A stretch of 12,373 nucleotides of DNA, taken from an uncultured Saprospiraceae bacterium. Lineage in GTDB: Bacteria; Bacteroidota; Bacteroidia; Chitinophagales; Saprospiraceae. A model generated the notes under the pieces. That model did not search any database. It was not told where the DNA came from and saw only the letters and a program-made list of their open reading frames with translations. Shown here piece by piece: positions 6,728 through 12,373 of the stretch. The stretch is taken from contig CALGLS010000288.1 of the NCBI GenBank assembly GCA_937959375.1, positions 1-12,373 on the forward strand. The letters are read 5' to 3'. Each line of letters starts with the position of its first letter. Positions within the stretch are counted from its first letter, which is position 1. The position numbers were made by a program, and so were the translations under genes.

Positions 6728-7384
6728 TTATCTGCGTCTTTTTAATTTTCTGACTTTCATTTTGCGTTCAAATTCGATCAGCTTTTGATTTAAGTTGGCG
6801 ACACTTTGGCGGATGTTTTCCTTGTTGGTGTCTGTCATGGTGGCTCTATAAGGAAACGGTTTAGGAATTTGAAAGTTGTTATTGTCACGAATAACGATGG
6901 CATTTACTGATCCACCACTTCCTGCAGCTCTTTTGAGTTCTCCATCTGTCATCGCCCCTAACTCGTCTTGATAAGCTTGATCCAATTCCCCAATTAAATA
7001 ATAAGTATCTGAGGAAGGAGTCGTTTCTAAATCTTCACCAATATTTTGAAATAGAGAACCTTTAAAATCATTGTTTTTTATATTGGCAATATCATTAGAA
7101 TGAAAAAAGTAAACTGGACAAAAATTAAAGTTGTCTTTAAATGCATTTATTACAATTTCATTTTGTGTTTGTTGTTTCTCGATGACCTCCTTTGCCTTCT
7201 CCATGTTACCCATTTCCTTGTACTTCTTAATTCTATTCTCAGAAGTTTTTAGTTTTACTAAAAGCATCCCATCATGTAATTTTTCAACAGTATCTGTTGC
7301 CTTGTCTTTTCTCAAATTTGCAGCCTTACAACCAAAAGTGAGAAGGATGCTGATTAGTAGTAATTGTTTTAATACTTGCTTCAT
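6728..7384 (-). CDS. Predicted lipoprotein, function unknown
   Basis: I do not recognise this 218-residue protein. The N-terminus has a lysine-containing start, a hydrophobic stretch and a lipobox-like LLTFGC with Cys19, so it is probably a type II-signal lipoprotein of the cell envelope. Residues about 30-75 are highly charged and helical, likely a short coiled coil. A central mixed region contains FCPVYFFHSNDI (89-100) and YYLIGELDQAYQDE. The C-terminus is strongly basic (KMKVRKLKRRR). No catalytic motif is visible. The ATG at 7382-7384 directly precedes the signal sequence and has an A/T-rich upstream region without Shine-Dalgarno. It is the upstream member of a two-gene minus-strand unit with the glycosyltransferase 35 nt downstream, so the lipoprotein could be connected with envelope glycan modification. 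That link is inferred from context alone. Confidence 0.8.
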   Translation of the reverse strand: MKQVLKQLLLISILLTFGCKAANLRKDKATDTVEKLHDGMLLVKLKTSENRIKKYKEMGNMEKAKEVIEKQQTQNEIVINAFKDNFNFCPVYFFHSNDIANIKNNDFKGSLFQNIGEDLETTPSSDTYYLIGELDQAYQDELGAMTDGELKRAAGSGGSVNAIVIRDNNNFQIPKPFPYRATMTDTNKENIRQSVANLNQKLIEFERKMKVRKLKRRR

Positions 7385-8044
7385 GATTATTAATTTTTAA
7401 AAGAATACTCAAGCACTTTTTTAAAGTTTCTATTTGAAAAGTGAAAATAGCTAAACAATATCGATTTGCAAAGGCTAGGATTAGTCTTCCACATGATTTG
7501 AATATGTTCTTAAATTAATAGTCAAGTTCCATTTCTTAGTTATTTAAATGTGTAATCTTGAAGGCAATATAGGGCTTCGTAGTTGGTTGTATGATTAATT
7601 TCTTGTTTATGACTTAAGCTCTTGATAATCAGTTGATAATATCACTTTATTACTGATTGATTAGGAATTTTTTTTGTTTCTTCATAGTAAGCTTAGTGTA
7701 AAAGTGTAAATAACAGGAGCGCTTTTGGACTACAAATGTGTATATTGCTAATGGTTTTATTATTTGATACGCTAAATAACCCCTTCGCTTCTTTATTTAG
7801 ATTTAGTCTAAATAGTGAGTTTCAAAATTAATCAATTGTCAATAAGTTCGGTTGTATAACAAGTTTGACTACTTTGTTACCATACAATTCCTTTGGCATA
7901 TATTCGTTTCTGCAAAAAGGAATGTTGTGAGCTTGCTCAAAAATTACTTTAAATACTTTTTGTTTTAGGTACGAACTCTTTGAAGGAAAGAGGTGTAAAA
8001 CAAAAATAATATCATATTAGCTCTATCTAACACAAACTAAGAAA
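7385..8044. other. 660-nt non-coding divergent region before the desaturase
   Basis: No gene is supported here. The longest open stretch I followed, 31 codons from an ATG at 7736, has no near ribosome binding site. Visible structure includes a tandem pair TTGATAAT at 7622-7629 and 7633-7640 (11-bp period) and an inverted repeat with 8-bp arms CTAAATAA/TTATTTAG (7772-7779 and 7793-7800). A further copy of CTAAATAG follows near 7809. An imperfect palindrome TGAGC-tt-GCTCA lies at 7928-7939. The region must hold promoters for both flanking genes. Confidence 0.6.
7933..7962 (+). promoter_or_regulatory. Candidate desaturase promoter with overlapping operator-like palindrome
   Basis: TTG at 7933-7935, an 18-nt spacer and TACTTTTTG at 7954-7962 resemble the Bacteroidota TTG/TAnnTTTG pattern, with one extra T in the -7 element. 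Transcription from it would give a leader of roughly 75 nt before the ATG at 8045. The palindrome TGAGCTTGCTCA (7928-7939) covers the -33 TTG, where a bound repressor would block the promoter. This is a pattern match only. Confidence 0.35.
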
Positions 8045-9136
8045 ATGGCAGCATTAAAAGTTAAATTCAATAAGGGTGGTAAGTCCTCTCAAGAATTTTA
8101 TAATGTATTGAGACAACGCGTCTCTGCATATTTCGAAACCAACCAAATTTCTAGACATGGAGATGCGGGTATGGTTTTCAAAACGATTTTCATGCTGGCT
8201 CTATACGTAGGGCCTTTTATCGCTAGTGTTTTCTTCGTTGAAAGCACTACGACTTATTTTTTACTCTGGCTTCTAAGTGGTCTAGGGATGTCAGGTGTTG
8301 GTCTTTCGATCATGCATGATGCAAATCACGGTTCTTACTCCAGTAATGAAAAAGTGAACTCTGCTTTAGGGTTTGTTTTAAATATGACTGGTGGTTGTTC
8401 TTCCTATTGGAAAATTCAACATAACATGTTGCACCACACCTACACGAACATTCATGGCTATGATGAAGATATTAGTCGTACACCAATCATGCGTTTTTCA
8501 CCACATGCGAAGAAACGTCCGATGCACCGCTACCAACATTATTATGCTTGGTTTGCATATTGCTTGATGACTATTTCTTGGATCACAGCTAAAGAATTTA
8601 AGCAATTAAAGGAATTCAATAGCAAAGGTTTGATCAAAGACAAGGCGCATTACAATAAGATGTTTAGAGAAGCGGTTTTGACAAAGATTGGATATTATGC
8701 AATTGCTTTGTTTATTCCATTGTATTTTGCTGCAGTTCCAGTTTGGTTGGTTATTGTTAGTTTCCTTTGCATGCACTTTGTAGCAGGATTAATCTTAAGC
8801 TTGATTTTTCAACCAGCACACGTTTTGCCATCATCGGAATATCCAATGCCAGATGAGACTGGTAATATGGAAAACAACTGGGCGATTCACCAGATTTTGA
8901 CTACTGCAAACTTCTCACATAATAGCACGCTTTTTTCCTGGTTTGTTGGTGGACTCAATTACCAAATTGAGCACCATCTGTTTCCACGAATTTGCCACAT
9001 CCACTACAAAGAATTGTCTAAAATTGTTCGTGCAACAGCAGAAGAATACAATTTGCCATACCACTCACAAAAGACTTGGTTTAAAGCAATTTCCAATCAT
9101 GGAAAATTCTTAAAAGACATGGCTTTAGCTGACTAG
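8045..9136 (+). CDS. Membrane fatty acyl desaturase, front-end (delta-5/delta-6-like) type
   Basis: This 363-residue membrane protein carries the three histidine boxes of the di-iron membrane desaturases: HDANH (91-95), HNMLHH (126-131) and QIEHH (307-311). Gln in place of the first His of box 3 is the hallmark of front-end desaturases. Other His residues in the C-terminal half (QPAH 256-259, H282, H292) are likely further iron ligands. Hydrophobic pairs flank box 1 (about 46-90) and lie at 212-255. Unlike eukaryotic delta-5/6 enzymes there is no N-terminal cytochrome b5 domain; only about 45 residues precede the first helix, so electrons must come from a separate donor. It introduces a cis double bond into an acyl chain (CoA, ACP or lipid-bound; not decidable here), tuning membrane fluidity. 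It is transcribed alone, from a long upstream region to the strong terminator at 9162-9207. Confidence 0.92.
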   Translation: MAALKVKFNKGGKSSQEFYNVLRQRVSAYFETNQISRHGDAGMVFKTIFMLALYVGPFIASVFFVESTTTYFLLWLLSGLGMSGVGLSIMHDANHGSYSSNEKVNSALGFVLNMTGGCSSYWKIQHNMLHHTYTNIHGYDEDISRTPIMRFSPHAKKRPMHRYQHYYAWFAYCLMTISWITAKEFKQLKEFNSKGLIKDKAHYNKMFREAVLTKIGYYAIALFIPLYFAAVPVWLVIVSFLCMHFVAGLILSLIFQPAHVLPSSEYPMPDETGNMENNWAIHQILTTANFSHNSTLFSWFVGGLNYQIEHHLFPRICHIHYKELSKIVRATAEEYNLPYHSQKTWFKAISNHGKFLKDMALAD

Positions 9137-9161
9137 TTGTAAGGTTACTTTTTAGAATAGG

Positions 9162-9207
9162 AGAGGCGGTTGTCACTGAAAAGGTGGCAACCGCCTCTTT
9201 TGTTTTT
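9162..9207 (+). terminator. Strong intrinsic terminator after the desaturase
   Basis: Arms 9162-9176 and 9184-9198 form a 15-bp GC-rich stem (core AGAGGCGGTTG/CAACCGCCTCT) with a single T/G wobble, a 7-nt loop, and the T-rich tail TTTTGTTTTT. It starts 26 nt after the desaturase stop codon. This is the clearest terminator in the window. Confidence 0.95.
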
Positions 9208-9452
9208 ATTAGAATTACTGCTTTGAATTCACCTCATTTCGTCAAGCTGATTTTTACTTTTTTACCTTTCAATAAGGTTTAATTGGAGTAGGAGCACCTT
9301 CTTATTATTCCCTTCATTCTGTTATTAGATTCCCTGTTTTTGAATATTTGTTCTGGTATTTGTATCATAATATAAATTTACTCAGACGAAATTTTCTTGC
9401 ATTTTAATTTTTAGCATTTTTAAAAGAGTATTTAGTCATTAGAGCAATTTAT

Positions 9453-9497
9453 AAATGGTTCAAAAGGGCCATTTCTTTAGAACAATTCTAAAGAAAT
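9453..9497 (+). repeat. Two overlapping, mutually exclusive hairpins
   Basis: Hairpin A pairs 9453-9458 (AAATGG) with 9469-9474 (CCATTT). Hairpin B pairs 9471-9482 with 9486-9497 as a perfect 12-bp stem around the triloop CAA. Bases 9471-9474 are shared, so an RNA could fold only one fully. The cluster lies 136 nt upstream of the cytochrome c start and has no following T-run. Hairpin B is certain as a repeat; any switching role is conjecture. Confidence 0.6.
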
Positions 9498-9632
9498 AAT
9501 TGAAGTGGAATGTTAAGTTTTAAAGCTGAAACTGAAGTAAATTGTATACAAAGAGAAACAAGAAAAGCTTGCTTCAAGAGGAGGAAAAAGAAAATCATCG
9601 ACAATAATTTTCTCAAAATAAATCCACTTATT

Positions 9633-10094
9633 ATGAATGCCAAAATCTTGTATGACACCATCCTTCAGTTGGTTTTTACTACCTTTCTATTACTTACCTT
9701 ATTTTCATTTATTGTGTTGAAAGATCAATCTGTTGTTGATGCCAATAATGAAGATGACGCTGATGGAACCCAGTTAATCGACGCCCCTCCAAAAGCAGAT
9801 CCTTTACTCGCAAAAGGGAAGGGGCTTTTCAAAACTAATTGCGCAAGCTGCCATAACAAAAACCTGGCAGATGATATGACAGGTCCCGCATTGAAAGGTG
9901 TAAATGAGCGATGGGCTGACTATCCAAAAGAAGACTTATACAAATGGATTCGCAATTCTCAATTGATGATTACAGAGGGGCACCCAAAGGCTAAAGCGCT
10001 TTTTGCGGAGTATAAATCGATCATGAATGCGTTCCCAAATTTGACTGATGATGAGATAGCAGCGATGCTTTACTTTATTGATAAAGCGGGTTAA
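9633..10094 (+). CDS. Membrane-anchored monohaem cytochrome c (class I type)
   Basis: From the ATG at 9633 this is a 153-residue protein. One N-terminal transmembrane helix (about 9-29) anchors it to the inner membrane, facing the periplasm. An acidic linker (about 35-50) and a single cytochrome c domain follow. The haem site is CASCH (Cys70, Cys73, His74), then MTGPALKGV. Met131 in IMNAFPNLTDDEI is the probable sixth ligand, in the position of the usual 'MPaFp.Lt..ei'. The frame stays open back to an ATG at 9510, but those extra 41 residues are Lys/Arg-rich and would put a charged cytosolic tail before the anchor, so 9633 is the better start. It is presumably an electron shuttle in respiration; no oxidase or reductase genes adjoin it, so its partner is unknown. 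It converges with the protease gene across only 20 nt. Confidence 0.88.
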   Translation: MNAKILYDTILQLVFTTFLLLTLFSFIVLKDQSVVDANNEDDADGTQLIDAPPKADPLLAKGKGLFKTNCASCHNKNLADDMTGPALKGVNERWADYPKEDLYKWIRNSQLMITEGHPKAKALFAEYKSIMNAFPNLTDDEIAAMLYFIDKAG

Positions 10095-10114
10095 TTATTT
10101 TTTAAACAACTTCA

Positions 10115-10960
10115 TTATGTAACATTAATGTTATTGTTAACCCCAAGATCCAATTCAATTGTTTCTAAAATTCGATCAACAGGTTCTACCAAACTAAGTC
10201 CCGTGTTTTCTTCAAAGATGACACGAGGCTTATTGGTCTGTTTTGATATGGCAATGTCCTGATAGGGGATATAGCTTTTGATGATGCCAACTAAGGAAGC
10301 TTTTCGATATGGGTTAGTGCCTTGAATTGAAATCATCTCAGGTTTCGTAATCACAGGGCCACCGCTATTACCAGGAAAGACGAAAGCATCAACCGTGTAG
10401 TCAGAGCTTCGTTTCTCATATAAGTCTCTTATACGCGCTATAATGCCGCTTCTAACCATTACATGCTGACGATCCTTAGAAACCAACCCCATTGGAAAAC
10501 CAAGCGCGTAGATGAAATCACCTTCAGCAAGGCCATTGCTTTGCATATCGGTAGAAGTAATGGCGTCTGTATCTGATTTGAAAAGACCATATTTCATGCC
10601 TTCCGCGTGAATTGGCTGTAGGTTGATTCTTAGAACGGCAACATCAACATCAGGGTTAGGATGACCGGTCCACAATTGAACACCTTCTTTGTCGTATAGG
10701 TTGACAGGATAATCTTTAGCAGGTTGGTTGGTCTGAGGATTGAATCGAAGGATAATTGATCGATGGCGGGCAATGACGTGTTTATTCGTAACCAGGTAAA
10801 CGGTATAATCCTTCTTACTCGAATCATCTGCGTGTGCCTTTACAAACTTTCCGAAAAGGAAACCAGTTCCAATCCATGTTTTTTTTGGTGCGTTTCTGTT
10901 GCCTTGTTGAATTCCAATTGCAACAACGCAGTCCATAAAAAAAGGTGGTATTAATGCCAT
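10115..10960 (-). CDS. S1 (trypsin-like) serine protease without signal peptide
   Basis: This 281-residue protein is a single chymotrypsin-fold protease domain. The triad is visible: His61 in VTNKHVI, Asp106 (or Asp104) in DVDVAVLRI, and Ser199 in PGNSGGPV. ALGFPMG (152-158) is another conserved family segment. The fold starts almost at once (VVAIGIQQ at 12-19, then WIGTGFLF at 29-36). There is no signal peptide or membrane anchor, and an in-frame TAA only two codons before the ATG rules out a longer N-terminus, so the enzyme should be cytosolic. No PDZ domain follows, unlike HtrA/Deg proteases, and no propeptide is evident. The substrate is unknown. It lies 106 nt downstream of the GNAT gene on the same strand. 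A 14-bp palindrome (10120-10133) lies within its last codons. Confidence 0.88.
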   Translation of the reverse strand: MALIPPFFMDCVVAIGIQQGNRNAPKKTWIGTGFLFGKFVKAHADDSSKKDYTVYLVTNKHVIARHRSIILRFNPQTNQPAKDYPVNLYDKEGVQLWTGHPNPDVDVAVLRINLQPIHAEGMKYGLFKSDTDAITSTDMQSNGLAEGDFIYALGFPMGLVSKDRQHVMVRSGIIARIRDLYEKRSSDYTVDAFVFPGNSGGPVITKPEMISIQGTNPYRKASLVGIIKSYIPYQDIAISKQTNKPRVIFEENTGLSLVEPVDRILETIELDLGVNNNINVT

Positions 10961-11066
10961 AGGCTGTTAAACGCTTTAAAAAGGAAAAAGTTGGGAAACT
11001 AAGGAGTATAAGTTTGAGATCTCATTATTCTACAACAGAATCCGCCATTGACTAAGAATTTCTGTG

Positions 11067-11618
11067 TTAAAAGATCTCCTCCATGAAATCTTCTTTCATG
11101 TAAGCAAATTGGATTTCATCAAACCATGCCTTGTCTTGTACATCAAAGAAATGCTGATAAAATCGGCCTTCCTGTTTGAAACCAATTTTCTCGAGTACTC
11201 TTGCCGAGCTTGGATTGCGCACATCAACTTTAGCAAGAATCTTATGAACATTATAGTCTTTAAAAACAGTCTTCATCAGCATACGTACAGCCTCGGTTGC
11301 ATACCCTTGACGTTGGTAGTCAGGATGAACAGTATAACCAATTTCTACAATACGGGGTTCGTTCTCCATGAAGTGGATTGCACAATCACCAATAATTTTA
11401 TCTTCTATTTTATGCTCGATAGCTATTTGAAGCCATTGTCCTTTAGAGCCTAGCGGTAGGTTTTTTTGACTTTCAATAAATTGCTCTGCTTCCATTTTCG
11501 ATTTAACCATAAAGCTCTGATATCTACAGACTTGTGGGTCAGATCGGTACGAATAAAAGTCTTCAAGATCCTCTGGTTTAAACTGCCTTATAATTACTCT
11601 GCTTCCTTCAATTCTCAT
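11067..11618 (-). CDS. GNAT family N-acetyltransferase, RimJ/RimL type
   Basis: This 183-residue GNAT domain protein (Acetyltransf_3 type) begins MRIEGSRVIIRQF, matching the usual family opening 'm.ietERLilR.f'. Numbered from this start, motif A is DYQRQGYATEA at about 100-110, supplying the Q/R-x-x-G-x-A acetyl-CoA pyrophosphate loop. Motif B is RNPSSARVLEKIGF at about 134-147, including the conserved Asn. An in-frame TTG at 11637-11639 would add seven residues, but the ATG at 11616-11618 fits the family start better. It is cytosolic. The family acetylates N-termini of ribosomal proteins or small amines; the substrate is not predictable here. The protease gene follows 106 nt downstream on the same strand without an intervening terminator, so they may share a transcript, though the gap is wide enough for a separate promoter. 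Confidence 0.92.
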   Translation of the reverse strand: MRIEGSRVIIRQFKPEDLEDFYSYRSDPQVCRYQSFMVKSKMEAEQFIESQKNLPLGSKGQWLQIAIEHKIEDKIIGDCAIHFMENEPRIVEIGYTVHPDYQRQGYATEAVRMLMKTVFKDYNVHKILAKVDVRNPSSARVLEKIGFKQEGRFYQHFFDVQDKAWFDEIQFAYMKEDFMEEIF

Positions 11619-11980
11619 ATTCTTGTATGTTTGGTTCAATTTTTTGAGGATCTCAATTCCAATGTGCGTAAAAGTAATATTTTTGTTCTAAGATGTCTAT
11701 AGATGAAATGACCTTTTTTTTGACAAAATTTGGGATAAGTTACTTTGTTGGCTTGAAAAAGTAGGGATAAGACTATTTGAAAGAAATCTAAAAGTAATTG
11801 GAAAACATCAATTCCTTTAACTGTAAGATTATTTCAAGCAACTCTAAGGTTACCTTTTTACATGTACGGATATTAATAGGTAGTTCTGTAATAAAATATA
11901 TACTGAAAATCTTAAAAGATTTACTGTCTTATTCTAACTGGGGTAATTGTCAATAATCTAGTTTCAAACAAAATAAAACA
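11619..11980. other. Non-coding divergent region between GNAT and exported protein
   Basis: This 362-nt AT-rich region holds no convincing gene. It contains a direct repeat GGGATAAG at 11732-11739 and 11764-11771 (32 bp apart) and a small inverted repeat AAATCTT/AAGATTT (11907-11913 and 11916-11922). A plus-strand TATTTTTG (11678-11685) fits the -7 consensus but lacks a spaced TTG and lies 296 nt from the next start. It should hold the promoters of both flanking genes, neither of which I can place. Confidence 0.5.
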
Positions 11981-12373
11981 ATGAATTTAATTCACAACAA
12001 AAAGCACACAAAGCGAATCACTTTAAAATTTATAATATTTTTATTTCTGATTTCAAATTCTGTTCAAAGTCAAACTACCGTAGATTGGGGAATTGATATA
12101 TTCCCAATTGCTTTAGGAAGTCATGTTACCTTGAATGTCAAGAATAAATTTTTAGTCGGAATGGAAGGAGAATTATTGTTAAACTATAGCAACTATATCT
12201 TAATTGGTGGACCGAAGTTTTCAAGAGGCAATAGCATAGCAGGCTTAGTTGGGGATGTGAATCCTATTCCTCAAAATAGTTATGCTCCATTTTTAGGTTA
12301 TGGTGTGTTTACAAGGATTCTTAATAAAACAAAGTTCCCAATAGATATTGGTTATCGACGAAATTATCTTATT
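11981..12373 (+). CDS. Exported, probably outer-membrane beta-barrel protein (3' end outside window)
   Basis: An open frame runs from ATG at 11981 through the right edge, 131 codons with no stop. The N-terminus is basic (HNKKHTKR), followed by a hydrophobic core of about residues 15-25 (LKFIIFLFLIS) and a likely Sec cleavage near VQS/Q at 30-31. The mature part has short alternating hydrophobic strands separated by turns, such as FLVGMEGELLL, YAPFLGYGVF and FPIDIGYRRNYLI. This pattern is typical of small outer-membrane barrels of Bacteroidota. I do not recognise the family, and the missing C-terminus would be needed to confirm a barrel. The ATG is preceded by an A-rich stretch without Shine-Dalgarno. 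It diverges from the GNAT gene across 362 nt. Confidence 0.75.
   Translation, partial: MNLIHNKKHTKRITLKFIIFLFLISNSVQSQTTVDWGIDIFPIALGSHVTLNVKNKFLVGMEGELLLNYSNYILIGGPKFSRGNSIAGLVGDVNPIPQNSYAPFLGYGVFTRILNKTKFPIDIGYRRNYLI

Larger units (their letters stand above)
9137..9632. other. Non-coding region between desaturase and cytochrome c
   Basis: Once the cytochrome start is placed at 9633, this 496-nt stretch holds no gene. It contains the desaturase terminator (9162-9207) and the hairpin cluster at 9453-9497. A perfect 10-bp palindrome, TTGTATACAA, lies at 9542-9551, about 80 nt before the cytochrome ATG. A -7-like TAATTTTC (9605-9612, last base off consensus) sits 20 nt before the ATG without a properly spaced TTG. 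Confidence 0.55.

Noticed and set aside
7736..7831. 31-codon open frame in the desaturase upstream region
   Set aside because: It has no ribosome binding site close to the ATG and no recognisable protein features. Its length is unremarkable for AT-rich non-coding DNA.
9510..9632. Longer cytochrome c frame starting at ATG 9510
   Set aside because: The extra 41 residues are Lys/Arg-rich with no family match and would precede the membrane anchor. ATG 9633 gives a normal N-terminal anchor.
10120..10133. 14-bp palindrome near the protease stop codon as a terminator
   Set aside because: It lies within coding sequence, has no loop or T-run, and is made only of simple A/T-rich codons.
10763..10954. 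Open frame antisense to the S1 protease gene
   Set aside because: It is fully contained opposite a gene with a clear catalytic triad and shows no protein motif of its own.
3694..10960. CHAT-like protein and S1 protease as parts of one defence or conflict system
   Set aside because: They lie more than 5 kb apart in different transcription units with unrelated genes between. The CHAT part lacks catalytic residues, and no recognition or nuclease component is nearby.
11064..11453. 129-codon open frame antisense to the GNAT gene
   Set aside because: The minus strand encodes a convincing GNAT protein with both acetyl-CoA motifs. The opposite frame has no recognisable features.
11619..11639. TTG start at 11637-11639 for the GNAT gene
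   Set aside because: The ATG at 11616-11618 gives the typical GNAT opening and is a better initiation codon.

Overview
The window reads as a chromosomal segment of a low-GC member of the Bacteroidota, most likely Flavobacteriales. Three things point there: AT-rich intergenic DNA, promoter-like TAnnTTTG elements in place of a sigma70 TATAAT box, and gene types common in that group (YqgE, a Uup/YdiF-like ABC-F ATPase, a front-end-type acyl desaturase, CHAT-type and Sec-exported proteins). A genus cannot be assigned. I see no rRNA, tRNA, CRISPR array or intact mobile element.

Layout. Positions 1-204 hold the C-terminal end of fabD (malonyl-CoA:ACP transacylase). A 427-nt gap follows, carrying a perfect 23-bp inverted repeat and a possible, weakly supported, decayed transposase tail. 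Next is yqgE (632-1189) with a terminator at 1228-1270. The tail of that terminator appears to double as the promoter of a three-gene plus-strand run: an ABC-F ATPase (1295-3211), a small four-helix membrane protein (3257-3676) and an exported, C-terminally anchored CHAT-like protein with no room for the catalytic half of the CHAT fold (3694-4938). A perfect hairpin at 4957-4989 separates this run from two convergent minus-strand genes: an unrecognised lipoprotein (6728-7384) and, downstream of it, an ArnT/PMT-type membrane glycosyltransferase (5055-6692).

A 660-nt non-coding divergent region (7385-8044) with operator-like repeats leads to a three-His-box acyl desaturase (8045-9136), which ends at a strong intrinsic terminator (9162-9207). 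Then come a membrane-anchored monohaem cytochrome c (9633-10094), a convergent S1-family serine protease with no signal peptide (10115-10960), and a RimJ-type GNAT acetyltransferase (11067-11618). The window closes inside an exported, probably outer-membrane beta-barrel protein (11981 to the edge).

How the genes relate. Most look like ordinary housekeeping or envelope genes: fatty-acid synthesis (fabD), acyl-chain desaturation, envelope glycan modification, electron transfer and translation-associated ABC-F activity. The most unusual item is the catalytically incomplete CHAT protein placed close behind an ABC-F gene and a small membrane protein. I found no convincing complete new defence or mobile system.
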